Source: an uncultured Sphingomonas sp. (GTDB taxonomy: Bacteria; Pseudomonadota; Alphaproteobacteria; Sphingomonadales; Sphingomonadaceae). From it: DNA of 40,541 nt. The DNA lies in assembly GCF_913062585.1 (NCBI RefSeq), contig NZ_CAJXWX010000033.1:1-40541 (forward strand), given 5' to 3'. This document shows positions 1 through 7,682 of this stretch, piece after piece. Below the pieces are notes generated by a model, which ran no database searches, was not told the origin of the DNA, and was given only the letters and a program-made list of their open reading frames with translations. The translations under genes were made by a program, and so were the position numbers. How positions within the stretch are numbered: the stretch's first letter is position 1; every line of letters begins with the position of its first letter.

Positions 1-26
1 GGGGGGGGGGGGGGGTGGGGGGGGGG
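1..26. other. Poly-G run at contig edge
   Basis: Twenty-six positions are G except for one T at 16. A run like this at the very start of a contig is typical of no-signal base calls in two-colour sequencing. The same spot in the related repeat at 14087-14101 is naturally G-rich with a single T, so part of the run may be real sequence extended by error. No gene lies here. Confidence 0.75.
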
Positions 27-104
27 CCCCCTGCCGCAGGCGATGGTCTCGGTGAGACTCCCTTCCCTCCCCCATCCCCTCCCGCCTGCGGGAGGGGCGT
101 GCTG
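27..104. repeat. Right half of a sphingomonad-type palindromic repeat
   Basis: The stretch holds a C-rich tract followed by a strong hairpin (cccctcccgc and gcgggagggg, about positions 76-97). It closely matches 14110-14165, including the shared caggcgatg and ctcccccatcccctcccg blocks. It lies directly after the stop codon of mmsA on the minus strand, so its hairpin may also end mmsA transcription. The left half is lost in the poly-G run. Confidence 0.6.
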
Positions 105-1610
105 TTAGGCCATCGTCGGAATCACGAACGCGTTCTCGCCCGTGGCGGAGCCATCGGGCCAGCGCTGCGTCACGGTCTTCACCTTGGTCCAGAAGCGGAC
201 GCCCTCCATGCCGTGCTGGTTCACGTCGCCGAACGCGGATCGCTTCCAGCCGCCGAAGCTGTGATAGGCCACCGGCACCGGGATCGGCACGTTGATGCCC
301 ACCATCCCCACCTCGACCCGCGCCGCGAATTCGCGCGCGGCGTGGCCGTTGCGGGTGAAGATGGCGACGCCATTGCCATATTGATGCTCGCTCGGCAGGC
401 GCACCGCCGTCTCGAAGTCGGGCGCGCGGACGATCTGCAGGACCGGACCGAAGATTTCCTCGCGATAGCTCTGCATGGCGGGCGTCACCCGGTCGAACAG
501 CGACGGGCCGATGAAGAAGCCCTCCTCATAGCCTTGCAGCTTGAAGCCCCGCCCGTCTACGACTAGCTCCGCGCCTTCATCGACGCCGGTCTGGATCCAG
601 TCCTCGACACGGCGTTTGTGCGCGGCATTCACCACCGGACCATAATGCGCCTGCGCATCGGTCGAGACGCCGACCCGCAGCGCGTCGATCGCCGGGATCA
701 GCTTTTCGCGCAAGGCATCCGCCGTCTTGTCGCCCACCGGCACCACGACCGGCAGCGCCATGCACCGCTCGCCCGCCGAGCCGAAGGCCGCGCCAGACAG
801 GTCGGCGACCACCTGGTCCAGATCGGCGTCGGGCATGACGATGCCGTGGTTCTTGGCCCCGCCCATCGCCTGGACGCGTTTGCCCGCCGCGACCCCGCGG
901 CTGTAGACATAGTGCGCGATGTCGGACGATCCGACAAAGCTGACCGCGCCGATCGCCGGATGATCGAGGATCGCGTCGACCATCGCCTTGTCGCCGTGCA
1001 CGACCTGCAGGATACCCTCGGGCGCCCCCGCTTCGCGCATCAGTTCGGCGAGGCGCACCGGGACGGACGGGTCGCGCTCGGACGGCTTCAGAATGAAGGC
1101 GTTGCCGCAGGCGATGGCGACGCCGAACATCCACATCGGGATCATCGCGGGGAAGTTGAACGGGGTGATCCCCGCCCCGATGCCGACCGGCATCCGCATC
1201 GAATAGACGTCGATGCCGGGCCCGGCCCCTTGGGTATATTCGCCCTTCAGCGCATGGGGGATGCCGCAGGCGAACTCGATCACCTCCAGCCCGCGCTGGA
1301 TGTCGCCCTTGGCATCGGCGATCACCTTGCCATGTTCGGAAGAGAGCAGGTGCGCCAGCGCGTCCATATTCTGCTCGACCAGTTCCTTGAACCGGAACAG
1401 CACGCGCGCCCGGCGTTGCGGATTGGTCGCGGCCCAGCCGGGTTGCGCGGCTTGCGCGGCAGAGACGGCGCGGTCCAGCAAAGCGGCATCGCCAAGCGCA
1501 ACCCGGGCCTGGACCTGGCCGCTATTGGGGTCGAAGACATCGCCCAGACGGGCGTTCGAGGTGTCGATTGCGGTCTCGCCGCCAGCGACCAGATGGTCGA
1601 TCACGCGCAT
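105..1610 (-). CDS. mmsA: CoA-acylating methylmalonate-semialdehyde dehydrogenase
   Basis: The 501-residue product matches the aldehyde dehydrogenase superfamily along its full length and the MmsA subfamily in particular. This enzyme oxidises methylmalonate semialdehyde (and malonate semialdehyde) to propionyl-CoA (acetyl-CoA) with NAD and CoA, in valine, thymine and inositol breakdown in the cytoplasm. Visible features are the cofactor-site stretch ITPFNFPAMIPMW near 148-160, the KPSE motif near 175, and the catalytic Cys283 in GSAGERCMA. Arg282 and Arg106 sit where the family has the arginines that distinguish MmsA from ordinary aldehyde dehydrogenases. The start is supported by GGAGAG six to seven bases upstream. 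No other valine-pathway genes (mmsB, acyl-CoA dehydrogenase) adjoin it, so the gene appears to stand alone in this window. Confidence 0.95.
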   Translation of the reverse strand: MRVIDHLVAGGETAIDTSNARLGDVFDPNSGQVQARVALGDAALLDRAVSAAQAAQPGWAATNPQRRARVLFRFKELVEQNMDALAHLLSSEHGKVIADAKGDIQRGLEVIEFACGIPHALKGEYTQGAGPGIDVYSMRMPVGIGAGITPFNFPAMIPMWMFGVAIACGNAFILKPSERDPSVPVRLAELMREAGAPEGILQVVHGDKAMVDAILDHPAIGAVSFVGSSDIAHYVYSRGVAAGKRVQAMGGAKNHGIVMPDADLDQVVADLSGAAFGSAGERCMALPVVVPVGDKTADALREKLIPAIDALRVGVSTDAQAHYGPVVNAAHKRRVEDWIQTGVDEGAELVVDGRGFKLQGYEEGFFIGPSLFDRVTPAMQSYREEIFGPVLQIVRAPDFETAVRLPSEHQYGNGVAIFTRNGHAAREFAARVEVGMVGINVPIPVPVAYHSFGGWKRSAFGDVNQHGMEGVRFWTKVKTVTQRWPDGSATGENAFVIPTMA

Positions 1611-1722
1611 AATCTCTCCTGTCCCGGGTCTGATGCCCGACTCTCGACATTGTAATTATATTGCTCTGCATTGAAATCCAAGATGGGTCCTCAGAAAAGC
1701 GACCAAGCCGCCCGCCGCTACG

Positions 1723-2358
1723 TCAGACCGCCGGACGCCACCGCCAGGCGACGCCCGACGCGACCAGCGCCGCCACCGATGCCATCAGCAGGGCGCGCGT
1801 GCCCCAGAGCGGAAATACCCAGGCGCCGAGTCCCGCGCCGACCAGGAAACCGCTCCACAAAACCAGATAGGGCACCCAGTCCCAGGCCTGTCGCCCGGCG
1901 ATCGCCTGCGCCAGATGCTGGCCGATCTTGACCAGCGTGCCGGTCATATAGGTGACGCCGATGCTGACCTCTCCGCCGCGTTCGAACGTGGCGTTGGCTG
2001 CCCCCATGGCCACGACCATGGCAGGCGCGGTCGCCCCGCCCCAGAACGCGACGCCGCCCAGCAGGATCGCGACGAACAACAGGACCACCGCCTGGCCTGC
2101 GACGGGCAGGATCAGCCGGATCAGCGTTCCGACCACGACTCCGCCGACGAACAGGAGGAGCAAGGTCGCCAGGATCGCGGCCCCGCCCGGCATGTCGCCA
2201 AAGGGCGAGATCAGGCGGACGGCCAGCATCGTGCCGTTCCCGCTCATGAACGAGACAAAATAGCCACCCAGATGCTGAAAGCCGATCGCGTCAACATAAC
2301 CCGCCATCATGGCGAGCCCCGCCGCCAGCGGCCAGGTGCGTCGGTCGGATCGGATCAT
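1723..2358 (-). CDS. DUF1275 (YoaK-type) integral membrane protein
   Basis: The 211-residue protein has about six hydrophobic segments and the family signature near the N-terminus: AGYVDAIGF, then a Gly-rich FVSFMSGNGT. Both are typical of DUF1275. The C-terminal part carries TYMTGTLVKIGQ, also a family hallmark. The biochemical role of the family is not established; some members are described as possible transporters. It is transcribed in the same direction as mmsA, with about 110 bp between them, so a shared transcript is possible but not shown. The Shine-Dalgarno sequence before the chosen ATG is weak. Confidence 0.88.
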   Translation of the reverse strand: MIRSDRRTWPLAAGLAMMAGYVDAIGFQHLGGYFVSFMSGNGTMLAVRLISPFGDMPGGAAILATLLLLFVGGVVVGTLIRLILPVAGQAVVLLFVAILLGGVAFWGGATAPAMVVAMGAANATFERGGEVSIGVTYMTGTLVKIGQHLAQAIAGRQAWDWVPYLVLWSGFLVGAGLGAWVFPLWGTRALLMASVAALVASGVAWRWRPAV

Positions 2359-2497
2359 GGCATCGGTCTATCACGCAGGTCGTCGCCATGGCCACCGTCA
2401 TGGCTCGGCGAGTGCGCCATAAAAATCATCTTGGCGGGATCGGAGCGCGCGGCGGGGCGTTGGGGCGGCTCATGATTGGGCACGTGGTCGGACGAGC

Positions 2498-2698
2498 ATG
2501 GGATGGGAAAGCGGAATGGCGGGTGCTCTGGTGGAAATCTGGCTGACCGTCTCGGCGCTGTCCTCGTTGCTCATCGTCCTGATCGCGATCGGGCATAGCG
2601 ACCTCCGGCGGGAACGACGCCTTCGTCCCCGGACGGCGCGCACCAAGCAATCACCTGCGCACACACCTCATCCGCGATCCCGCCAAACCGGCCGGTAG
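2498..2698 (+). CDS. Possible small single-pass membrane protein (66 aa)
   Basis: This is a short open frame with one clear hydrophobic helix (LVEIWLTVSALSSLLIVLIA) followed by a strongly basic tail. The codons over the helix are G/C-ending, as in the neighbouring real genes, and this is the main support. A second ATG at 2516 would also serve as start. The family is not recognised and no function is proposed. A chance frame in high-GC DNA remains possible. Confidence 0.35.
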   Translation: MGWESGMAGALVEIWLTVSALSSLLIVLIAIGHSDLRRERRLRPRTARTKQSPAHTPHPRSRQTGR

Positions 2699-2727
2699 GT
2701 CGGATCGAACTTCAGTGAATCTTTGTC

Positions 2728-2752
2728 CCCCTCCCAAAGGGAGAGGGAAAAG
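2728..2752. repeat. Short C/G-rich hairpin
   Basis: An imperfect inverted repeat (ccctcccaaagggagaggg) lies between the possible small membrane protein and the 51-residue gene. It could help stop transcription from either side. There is no strong T-tract. Confidence 0.3.
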
Positions 2753-2801
2753 CAAGGCTGTGACAGATTTCGAGAGGCCTTCGGAACTCCCTATCCGTCC
2801 G

Positions 2802-2957
2802 TCAGAACAGGTGCATCAGCCGGTCCAGCAGGCCAGGGCGCCGCGACCGCATGGCCATATAGCGCGCCCGATCCTCGGCCGCCCGGCGATAAAGGGCGTC
2901 CAGCCGCTGTTCGCGCGGCATGTCCGAAATCCGCGGTGGCGGCATGTGACTGGCCAT
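2802..2957 (-). CDS. Small basic protein of unknown function (51 aa)
   Basis: A 51-residue frame beginning MASHMPPPRISDM. It is very rich in Arg and predicted to be mostly helical after residue 13, with no signal peptide or membrane segment. The start is chosen at 2957 because a strong GAGGGAGG Shine-Dalgarno sits at the proper distance; upstream in-frame ATGs have none. A 15-bp palindrome lies 24 bases upstream of the start, where an operator could be. The gene points away from the efflux operon and shares a 260-bp divergent region with it. The family is not recognised. Confidence 0.55.
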   Translation of the reverse strand: MASHMPPPRISDMPREQRLDALYRRAAEDRARYMAMRSRRPGLLDRLMHLF

Positions 2958-2980
2958 AAAACACCCTCCCTCTGTCGAAC

Positions 2981-2995
2981 CGTTCGAATCGAACG
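2981..2995. promoter_or_regulatory. Perfect 15-bp palindrome, possible operator
   Basis: CGTTCGA and TCGAACG flank a single central A, giving perfect dyad symmetry, with extra half-matches (gtcgaac, gacgaac) on both sides. It sits between the start of the 51-residue gene and the efflux operon. A dimeric repressor site is one reading; no cognate regulator gene is present nearby. Confidence 0.4.
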
Positions 2996-3133
2996 ACGAA
3001 CCGTGACTTTTGTTCCAAAACACGTGACAGTCCGGTCATAGCCGCCCGCTGCCGGCAAGCCGTTGAAATGCATGGATCGTCCCGCATCCAAGGGCGCTCG
3101 CCCCCTGCCGATCCGCCTCGATCATGAACGTCT

Positions 3134-3151
3134 CGTAAGGTTCCCGTAAGG
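3134..3151 (+). promoter_or_regulatory. Two CGTAAGG direct repeats with 11-bp spacing
   Basis: CGTAAGG occurs at 3134-3140 and again at 3145-3151, exactly one helical turn apart, 66 bp before the efflux operon start. OmpR-family response regulators typically bind such tandem repeats of 10-11 bp period. That reading is an inference; no response regulator gene is in the window. Confidence 0.4.
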
Positions 3152-3216
3152 GATGCGTCAGGGATTTCCTCCTATCGGCCGAAGATACATTCAGCCCTTC
3201 GCGCCGAAAGAAGACG

Positions 3217-4479
3217 ATGCACGTCAATCCTGCCGACGAAACGCTACCCGAAACCCGCCGCCTGTCCTCCGCACAGCAATGGCGCTGGGTAGGGATGGCG
3301 GCCGCCGTGGTGATCGGCGTGCTGATCCTCATCACGGTCATCGGCAAGCTGACCCACAAGGAAGAGGTTCCCCCGCCCCCGCCCCCGCCGGGCACGCTGC
3401 GCCTGTCCAAGGATCAGCTGGATGCGATGCCGACGATGCGCGTCGGGCTGGGCGCATCGGGTGACCAGACGATGGCGACCGGGGCGATCACGGTCGATGC
3501 CACCCGCTCCACGCCGGTGCTGATGCCCTATGCGGGCCAGGTCGTCCGCGTACTCGCCGATGCGGGCCAGGTGGTGCGCCAGGGCCAGCCGCTGCTCCTG
3601 ATCAAGACCAGCGACTTCGTGGATGCCCGTGCGGGGCTGTTCTCGGCGCGCGCGGCCTATCAGAATGCGCAGGCGCAGCTGATCGCGGCGCAGCGCAACG
3701 CCGACCGCCAGCAGCAGATCTATGAGACCGCCGGCGGCGCGCTGAAGGATTATCAGCAGGCCAAGGCCGACCTCGCCGCCGCGCAGGCGACCGCACGCAC
3801 CGCCGCCGCCTCGCTGGGCGCGGCACGCGACAAGCTGGCCATCCTCGGCAAGTCGCAGGGCGAGATCAACCGGCTGGAGAATGTCGGCGAGGTTTCCGGC
3901 ATCCATGACATCACCACGCTGCACGCGCCGATCAGCGGCGTCGTCGCCTCGCGCGATGTCGCGCCCGGCCAATATGTGTCGCAGGGCGGCGACAAGCCGG
4001 TGATGACGATCACCGACCCGTCGCGCGTCTGGCTGGTCGCGCAGGTGGCCGAGAGCGATGCCGAGAATGTCCGCGTCGGCGATCCCGTCGAGGTGACGAC
4101 GCCCGCCATTCCCGGCCGCGTCTTCCACGCGACCATCGACCTGGTCGGCGCCGCGCTCGACCCGCAGACCCACCGCCTGCCCGTCCGCGCCTCAATTCCT
4201 AACCCGGACAAGGCGCTGAAGCCGCAAATGTTCGCCAGCTTCGCGATCAAGCACATGAACGCAGGCGAGGCGATCCGCGTCCCCGCCGCCGCCGTCATCC
4301 ATGAAGGCGACAATGCGCGCGTCTGGATCATGCGTCCCGACGGTCTGCTGGTCGCGCGCGACGTGCAGACCGGCGACTCCGCGAACGGCCTCGTCACCAT
4401 CACCTCCGGCCTTAAGCCGGGCGAGAAGATCGTCACCTCGGGCGCGCTGTTCGTCAACGAAGCGGGGATCGGCGAATAA
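3217..4479 (+). CDS. RND efflux periplasmic adaptor (CzcB/HlyD family)
   Basis: The 420-residue membrane-fusion protein links the inner-membrane pump to the outer-membrane channel in the periplasm. The N-terminus has one membrane anchor (about 28-45), then a seven-proline linker near 53-59. A lipoyl/barrel half (MPYAGQVVRVLADAGQVV) follows, then an Ala/Gln-rich coiled-coil hairpin (about 135-205), the second lipoyl half (LHAPISGVVASRDVAPGQY), a beta-barrel domain and a membrane-proximal domain. No His-rich or Met-rich metal-binding extension is visible, so the substrate cannot be read from this protein. Its stop overlaps the start of the next gene (TAATG), which indicates translational coupling. 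The start is the first ATG after a purine-rich GAAAGAAG. Confidence 0.92.
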   Translation: MHVNPADETLPETRRLSSAQQWRWVGMAAAVVIGVLILITVIGKLTHKEEVPPPPPPPGTLRLSKDQLDAMPTMRVGLGASGDQTMATGAITVDATRSTPVLMPYAGQVVRVLADAGQVVRQGQPLLLIKTSDFVDARAGLFSARAAYQNAQAQLIAAQRNADRQQQIYETAGGALKDYQQAKADLAAAQATARTAAASLGAARDKLAILGKSQGEINRLENVGEVSGIHDITTLHAPISGVVASRDVAPGQYVSQGGDKPVMTITDPSRVWLVAQVAESDAENVRVGDPVEVTTPAIPGRVFHATIDLVGAALDPQTHRLPVRASIPNPDKALKPQMFASFAIKHMNAGEAIRVPAAAVIHEGDNARVWIMRPDGLLVARDVQTGDSANGLVTITSGLKPGEKIVTSGALFVNEAGIGE

Positions 4480-7400
4480 TGAACCGCATCGTCGACTTTG
4501 CGCTGCGTCAGCGACTGCTGATCGTCGGCCTGTTCTTCGCGATGATCGTCGCTGGCGTCATCGGCTTCATCAACCTCAACATCGAAGCTTATCCCGACCC
4601 CGTCCCGCCGATGGTCGAGGTCATCACCCAGACCCAAGGTCTGTCGGCCGAGGAGATGGAGCGCAACGTCACCATCCCGATCGAGGTCCAGATGGCGGGC
4701 ATCCCGCATCTGACCGCGATCCGTGCGATCAGCCTGTTCGGTCTGTCGGACATCAAGATCCAGTTCACCTACGATTACACCAACGAACAGGCACGCCAGC
4801 AGGTCATCAACCGCCTGTCGCAGTTGCCGCCGCTGGCCGGTGGCGCGCAGCCGACGCTGTCGCCGACCTCGCCGGTGGGCGAGATCTATCGCTATCGCAT
4901 CGCCGCGCCCAAGGGCTATTCGGTGATGGACCTGAAGACGCTGCAGGACTGGGTGCTCCAGCGCCGCTTCAAGCGGATTCCGGGCGTGATCGACGTGACC
5001 GGCTGGGGCGGCAAGCTGCGCGCCTATGACGTGGTCATCGACCAGAATCGCCTGAACGCCCATGGCGTGACCGTGGCGCAGGTGCTGGCGGCGCTGTCCA
5101 AGAGCGACGGCAATGTCGGCGGCCAGACGATCAACTTCGGCGAACAGGCCGCGATCGTGCGCGGCATCGGCCTGATCCAGTCGCCCGACGCGATCCAGAA
5201 TGTCTTGGTCGGCGAGGCGGGCGGCGCGCCCGTGCTCATCAAGGACGTGGCGACCGTCAAGGTCGGCAATGCGCCGCGCATGGGCATCGCCGGGTACAAC
5301 AACGACGATGACATCGTGCAGGGCATCGTCCTGATGCAGCGCGGTGCCCAGTCGATGCCGACGATCAAGGCCGTGCAGGCCGAGGTCGCCAACATCAACA
5401 ATTCGGGCATCCTGCCGCCGGGCGTGCATCTGGAGCGGATCTATGACCGCTCGGACCTGATCAACCTGACCATCCACACCGTCATGGAAAACATGGTGGT
5501 GGGCATCCTGCTGATCTTCGCGCTACAGTGGCTGTTCCTCGGCAATCTGCGCTCGGCGATCATCGTGGCGGCGACCATCCCGTTCGCCCTGGCCTTCGCG
5601 ATCCTGATCCTGGTGCTCCAGGGCGAGAGTGCGAACCTGTTGTCGGTCGGTGCGCTCGACTTCGGTCTGGTCGTCGATGCGTGCGTCATCATGGTGGAGA
5701 ATATCTTCCGCCACATGGTCGAGCGTTCGGCGGCCGTGGAGAACGGCCAGGGCCGCTACACCATGGCCAGCCGCTTCGGCGCGGTGCTGGGCGCCTCGTC
5801 CGAGGTCAGCCGCGGCATCTTCTTCGCCGCTGCCATCATCATCGCAAGTTTCCTGCCGCTATTCACCCTAACCGGGGTGGAAGGTCACATCTTCGGCCCG
5901 ATGGCCAAGACCTACGCCTATGCCATCACCGGCGGCCTGCTGGCGACCTTCACCGTCGCGCCGGTCCTGTCGACGCTGCTGCTGCCGGACAAGCTGGCCG
6001 AGACCGAGACGTTCATCGTCGGCCGCTTGCGCCGCGTCTATGAACCCGCTGCGTCCTTTGCGCTGCGCAACAAGATCGTGACGATCGGCGGCGCAGTGCT
6101 GATGATGGGCCTGGCATTCGTCGGCGTGCGGTCGCTGGGCATCGAGTTCCTGCCGCACCTTGAAGAAGGCAATATGTATATCCGCGCCACCCTCCCCTCC
6201 TCGATCAGCCTCGAGGCGGGCGAGAAGGTGACCAACGAGGTGCGCAAGATCATCGCGTCCTATCCGGAGACCACGGCGGTGCTGTCCGCCCATGGCCGCC
6301 CGGACGACGGCACCGACGCGACCGGCTTCTTCAACGTCGAATTCTTTGTCCCGCTGAAGCCGTTCGACACCTGGCCGTCGGGCATGACCAAGGAGAAGCT
6401 GATCGACGAACTGTCGACCAAGCTCGCCAAAAAATATCCAGGCGTCGACTTCTCCTTCTCGCAGATCATCGAGGATAACGTCGAGGAAGCCGCTTCGGGC
6501 GTGAAAGGCGCCAATTCGATCAAGCTGTTCGGCCCCGATCTGGTCACGCTGGAAAAGCTGGCCAACCAGATCAAGGCGCAGATGGCCAAGGTGAAGGGCA
6601 TCGAGGATCTCGGCGTGTTCGAGATCCTGGGCCAGCCGACCGTGCGCATCGACGTCGATCGCGCCAAGGCCGCCCGCTATGGCCTGACGCCCGACGACAT
6701 CAACCAGACGGTGGCCGCCGCCATCGGTGGCCAGTCGTCCGCCGATCTGTACGAACCCGGCACCGACCGCCACTTCCCGATCATCGTGCGGTTGCAGCCC
6801 GCCCAGCGCGACTCGCTGGAATCGGTGCGCAACATCACCATCGGCGCGCCTTCGCCCGACGGCAACGGGACCATCCAGGTGCCGCTGTCCGAGGTCGCCA
6901 ACGTCAAGCTGACCAGCGGTGCCTCGTTCATCTATCGCGAGCATCAGGAACGCTACGTCCCGATCAAGTTCTCGGTGCGCGGCCGCGACCTGGGCGGCGC
7001 GGTCGAGGAGGCGCGCGCGCGGATCAACCAGAATGTCCACCTGCCGCCGGGTTATCACCTGGAATGGGCGGGAGAGCTCGACAACCTGAAGAACGCCATC
7101 GCCCGGCTGGAGATCGTGGTGCCGATCAGCCTCGTGCTCATCCTGCTGCTGCTCTACGCCAATTTCGGATCGATGCGCGACAGCCTGCTTGCCTTCTCCG
7201 CGATCCCGATGGCGATCGTGGGCGGCGTGCTGGCCCTGGCCCTGACCGGCACGGCGTTCAGCATCTCGGCGGCGATCGGCTTCGTGGCCTTGTTCGGCAT
7301 CGCGGTGATGGACGGGATTCTGGTCGTCACCACGTTCAACAATGCGATCGACGAGGGTGCGCCGCGCGAGAATGCGCTCGCGACCACCGTCAAGAACAGC

Positions 7401-7682
7401 CTGCGCCCGGTCGTCATGACCTGTCTGGTGGCCGCCATCGGCCTGTTGCCCGCCGCGCTCTCGCACGGCATCGGCAGCCAGGTGCAGAAGCCGCTGGCGC
7501 TGGTCGTGGTCGGCGGTATGACGTTGGCCCCGCTGCTGATCCTGCTGGTCCTGCCGGTGCTGATCAGCCGCTATTCGACCCGCCTGCCCCTGTCGCAGCG
7601 CAAGAAGAAGCATGACCCGATGGTCGACGACCAGGGCGATACCACCTCTGACACTGTCTCCGACTCTGGGGTCCCGGCATGA
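4479..7682 (+). CDS. Heavy-metal-efflux RND pump (CzcA/CusA family)
   Basis: At 1067 residues this is the usual length for an HME-RND proton antiporter. It has the N-terminal helix (RQRLLIVGLFFAMIVAGVIGF), two large periplasmic loops and two blocks of membrane helices (about 335-540 and 860-1040). Helix 4 reads GALDFGLVVDACVIMVENI and keeps the two Asp and one Glu of the proton-relay motif of CzcA-like divalent-cation pumps. CusA-type Cu/Ag pumps lack the first Asp, so a divalent metal is more likely, though the substrate is unproven. An oddity is Ala-Cys after the second Asp, where the family usually has Gly-Ala. The gene is overlapped at both ends by its operon partners. Confidence 0.92.
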   Translation: MNRIVDFALRQRLLIVGLFFAMIVAGVIGFINLNIEAYPDPVPPMVEVITQTQGLSAEEMERNVTIPIEVQMAGIPHLTAIRAISLFGLSDIKIQFTYDYTNEQARQQVINRLSQLPPLAGGAQPTLSPTSPVGEIYRYRIAAPKGYSVMDLKTLQDWVLQRRFKRIPGVIDVTGWGGKLRAYDVVIDQNRLNAHGVTVAQVLAALSKSDGNVGGQTINFGEQAAIVRGIGLIQSPDAIQNVLVGEAGGAPVLIKDVATVKVGNAPRMGIAGYNNDDDIVQGIVLMQRGAQSMPTIKAVQAEVANINNSGILPPGVHLERIYDRSDLINLTIHTVMENMVVGILLIFALQWLFLGNLRSAIIVAATIPFALAFAILILVLQGESANLLSVGALDFGLVVDACVIMVENIFRHMVERSAAVENGQGRYTMASRFGAVLGASSEVSRGIFFAAAIIIASFLPLFTLTGVEGHIFGPMAKTYAYAITGGLLATFTVAPVLSTLLLPDKLAETETFIVGRLRRVYEPAASFALRNKIVTIGGAVLMMGLAFVGVRSLGIEFLPHLEEGNMYIRATLPSSISLEAGEKVTNEVRKIIASYPETTAVLSAHGRPDDGTDATGFFNVEFFVPLKPFDTWPSGMTKEKLIDELSTKLAKKYPGVDFSFSQIIEDNVEEAASGVKGANSIKLFGPDLVTLEKLANQIKAQMAKVKGIEDLGVFEILGQPTVRIDVDRAKAARYGLTPDDINQTVAAAIGGQSSADLYEPGTDRHFPIIVRLQPAQRDSLESVRNITIGAPSPDGNGTIQVPLSEVANVKLTSGASFIYREHQERYVPIKFSVRGRDLGGAVEEARARINQNVHLPPGYHLEWAGELDNLKNAIARLEIVVPISLVLILLLLYANFGSMRDSLLAFSAIPMAIVGGVLALALTGTAFSISAAIGFVALFGIAVMDGILVVTTFNNAIDEGAPRENALATTVKNSLRPVVMTCLVAAIGLLPAALSHGIGSQVQKPLALVVVGGMTLAPLLILLVLPVLISRYSTRLPLSQRKKKHDPMVDDQGDTTSDTVSDSGVPA

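Noticed and set aside
3020..3041. PhoB-like sequence near the efflux operon (gtgacagtccggtcat)
   Set aside because: The two units are in opposite orientation and not at 11-bp direct spacing.
5868..7613. Long frame antisense to the CzcA-type pump (another at 3753-5477)
   Set aside because: Low-complexity Asp/Arg/His/Gln product typical of antisense shadows; the pump gene is clear.
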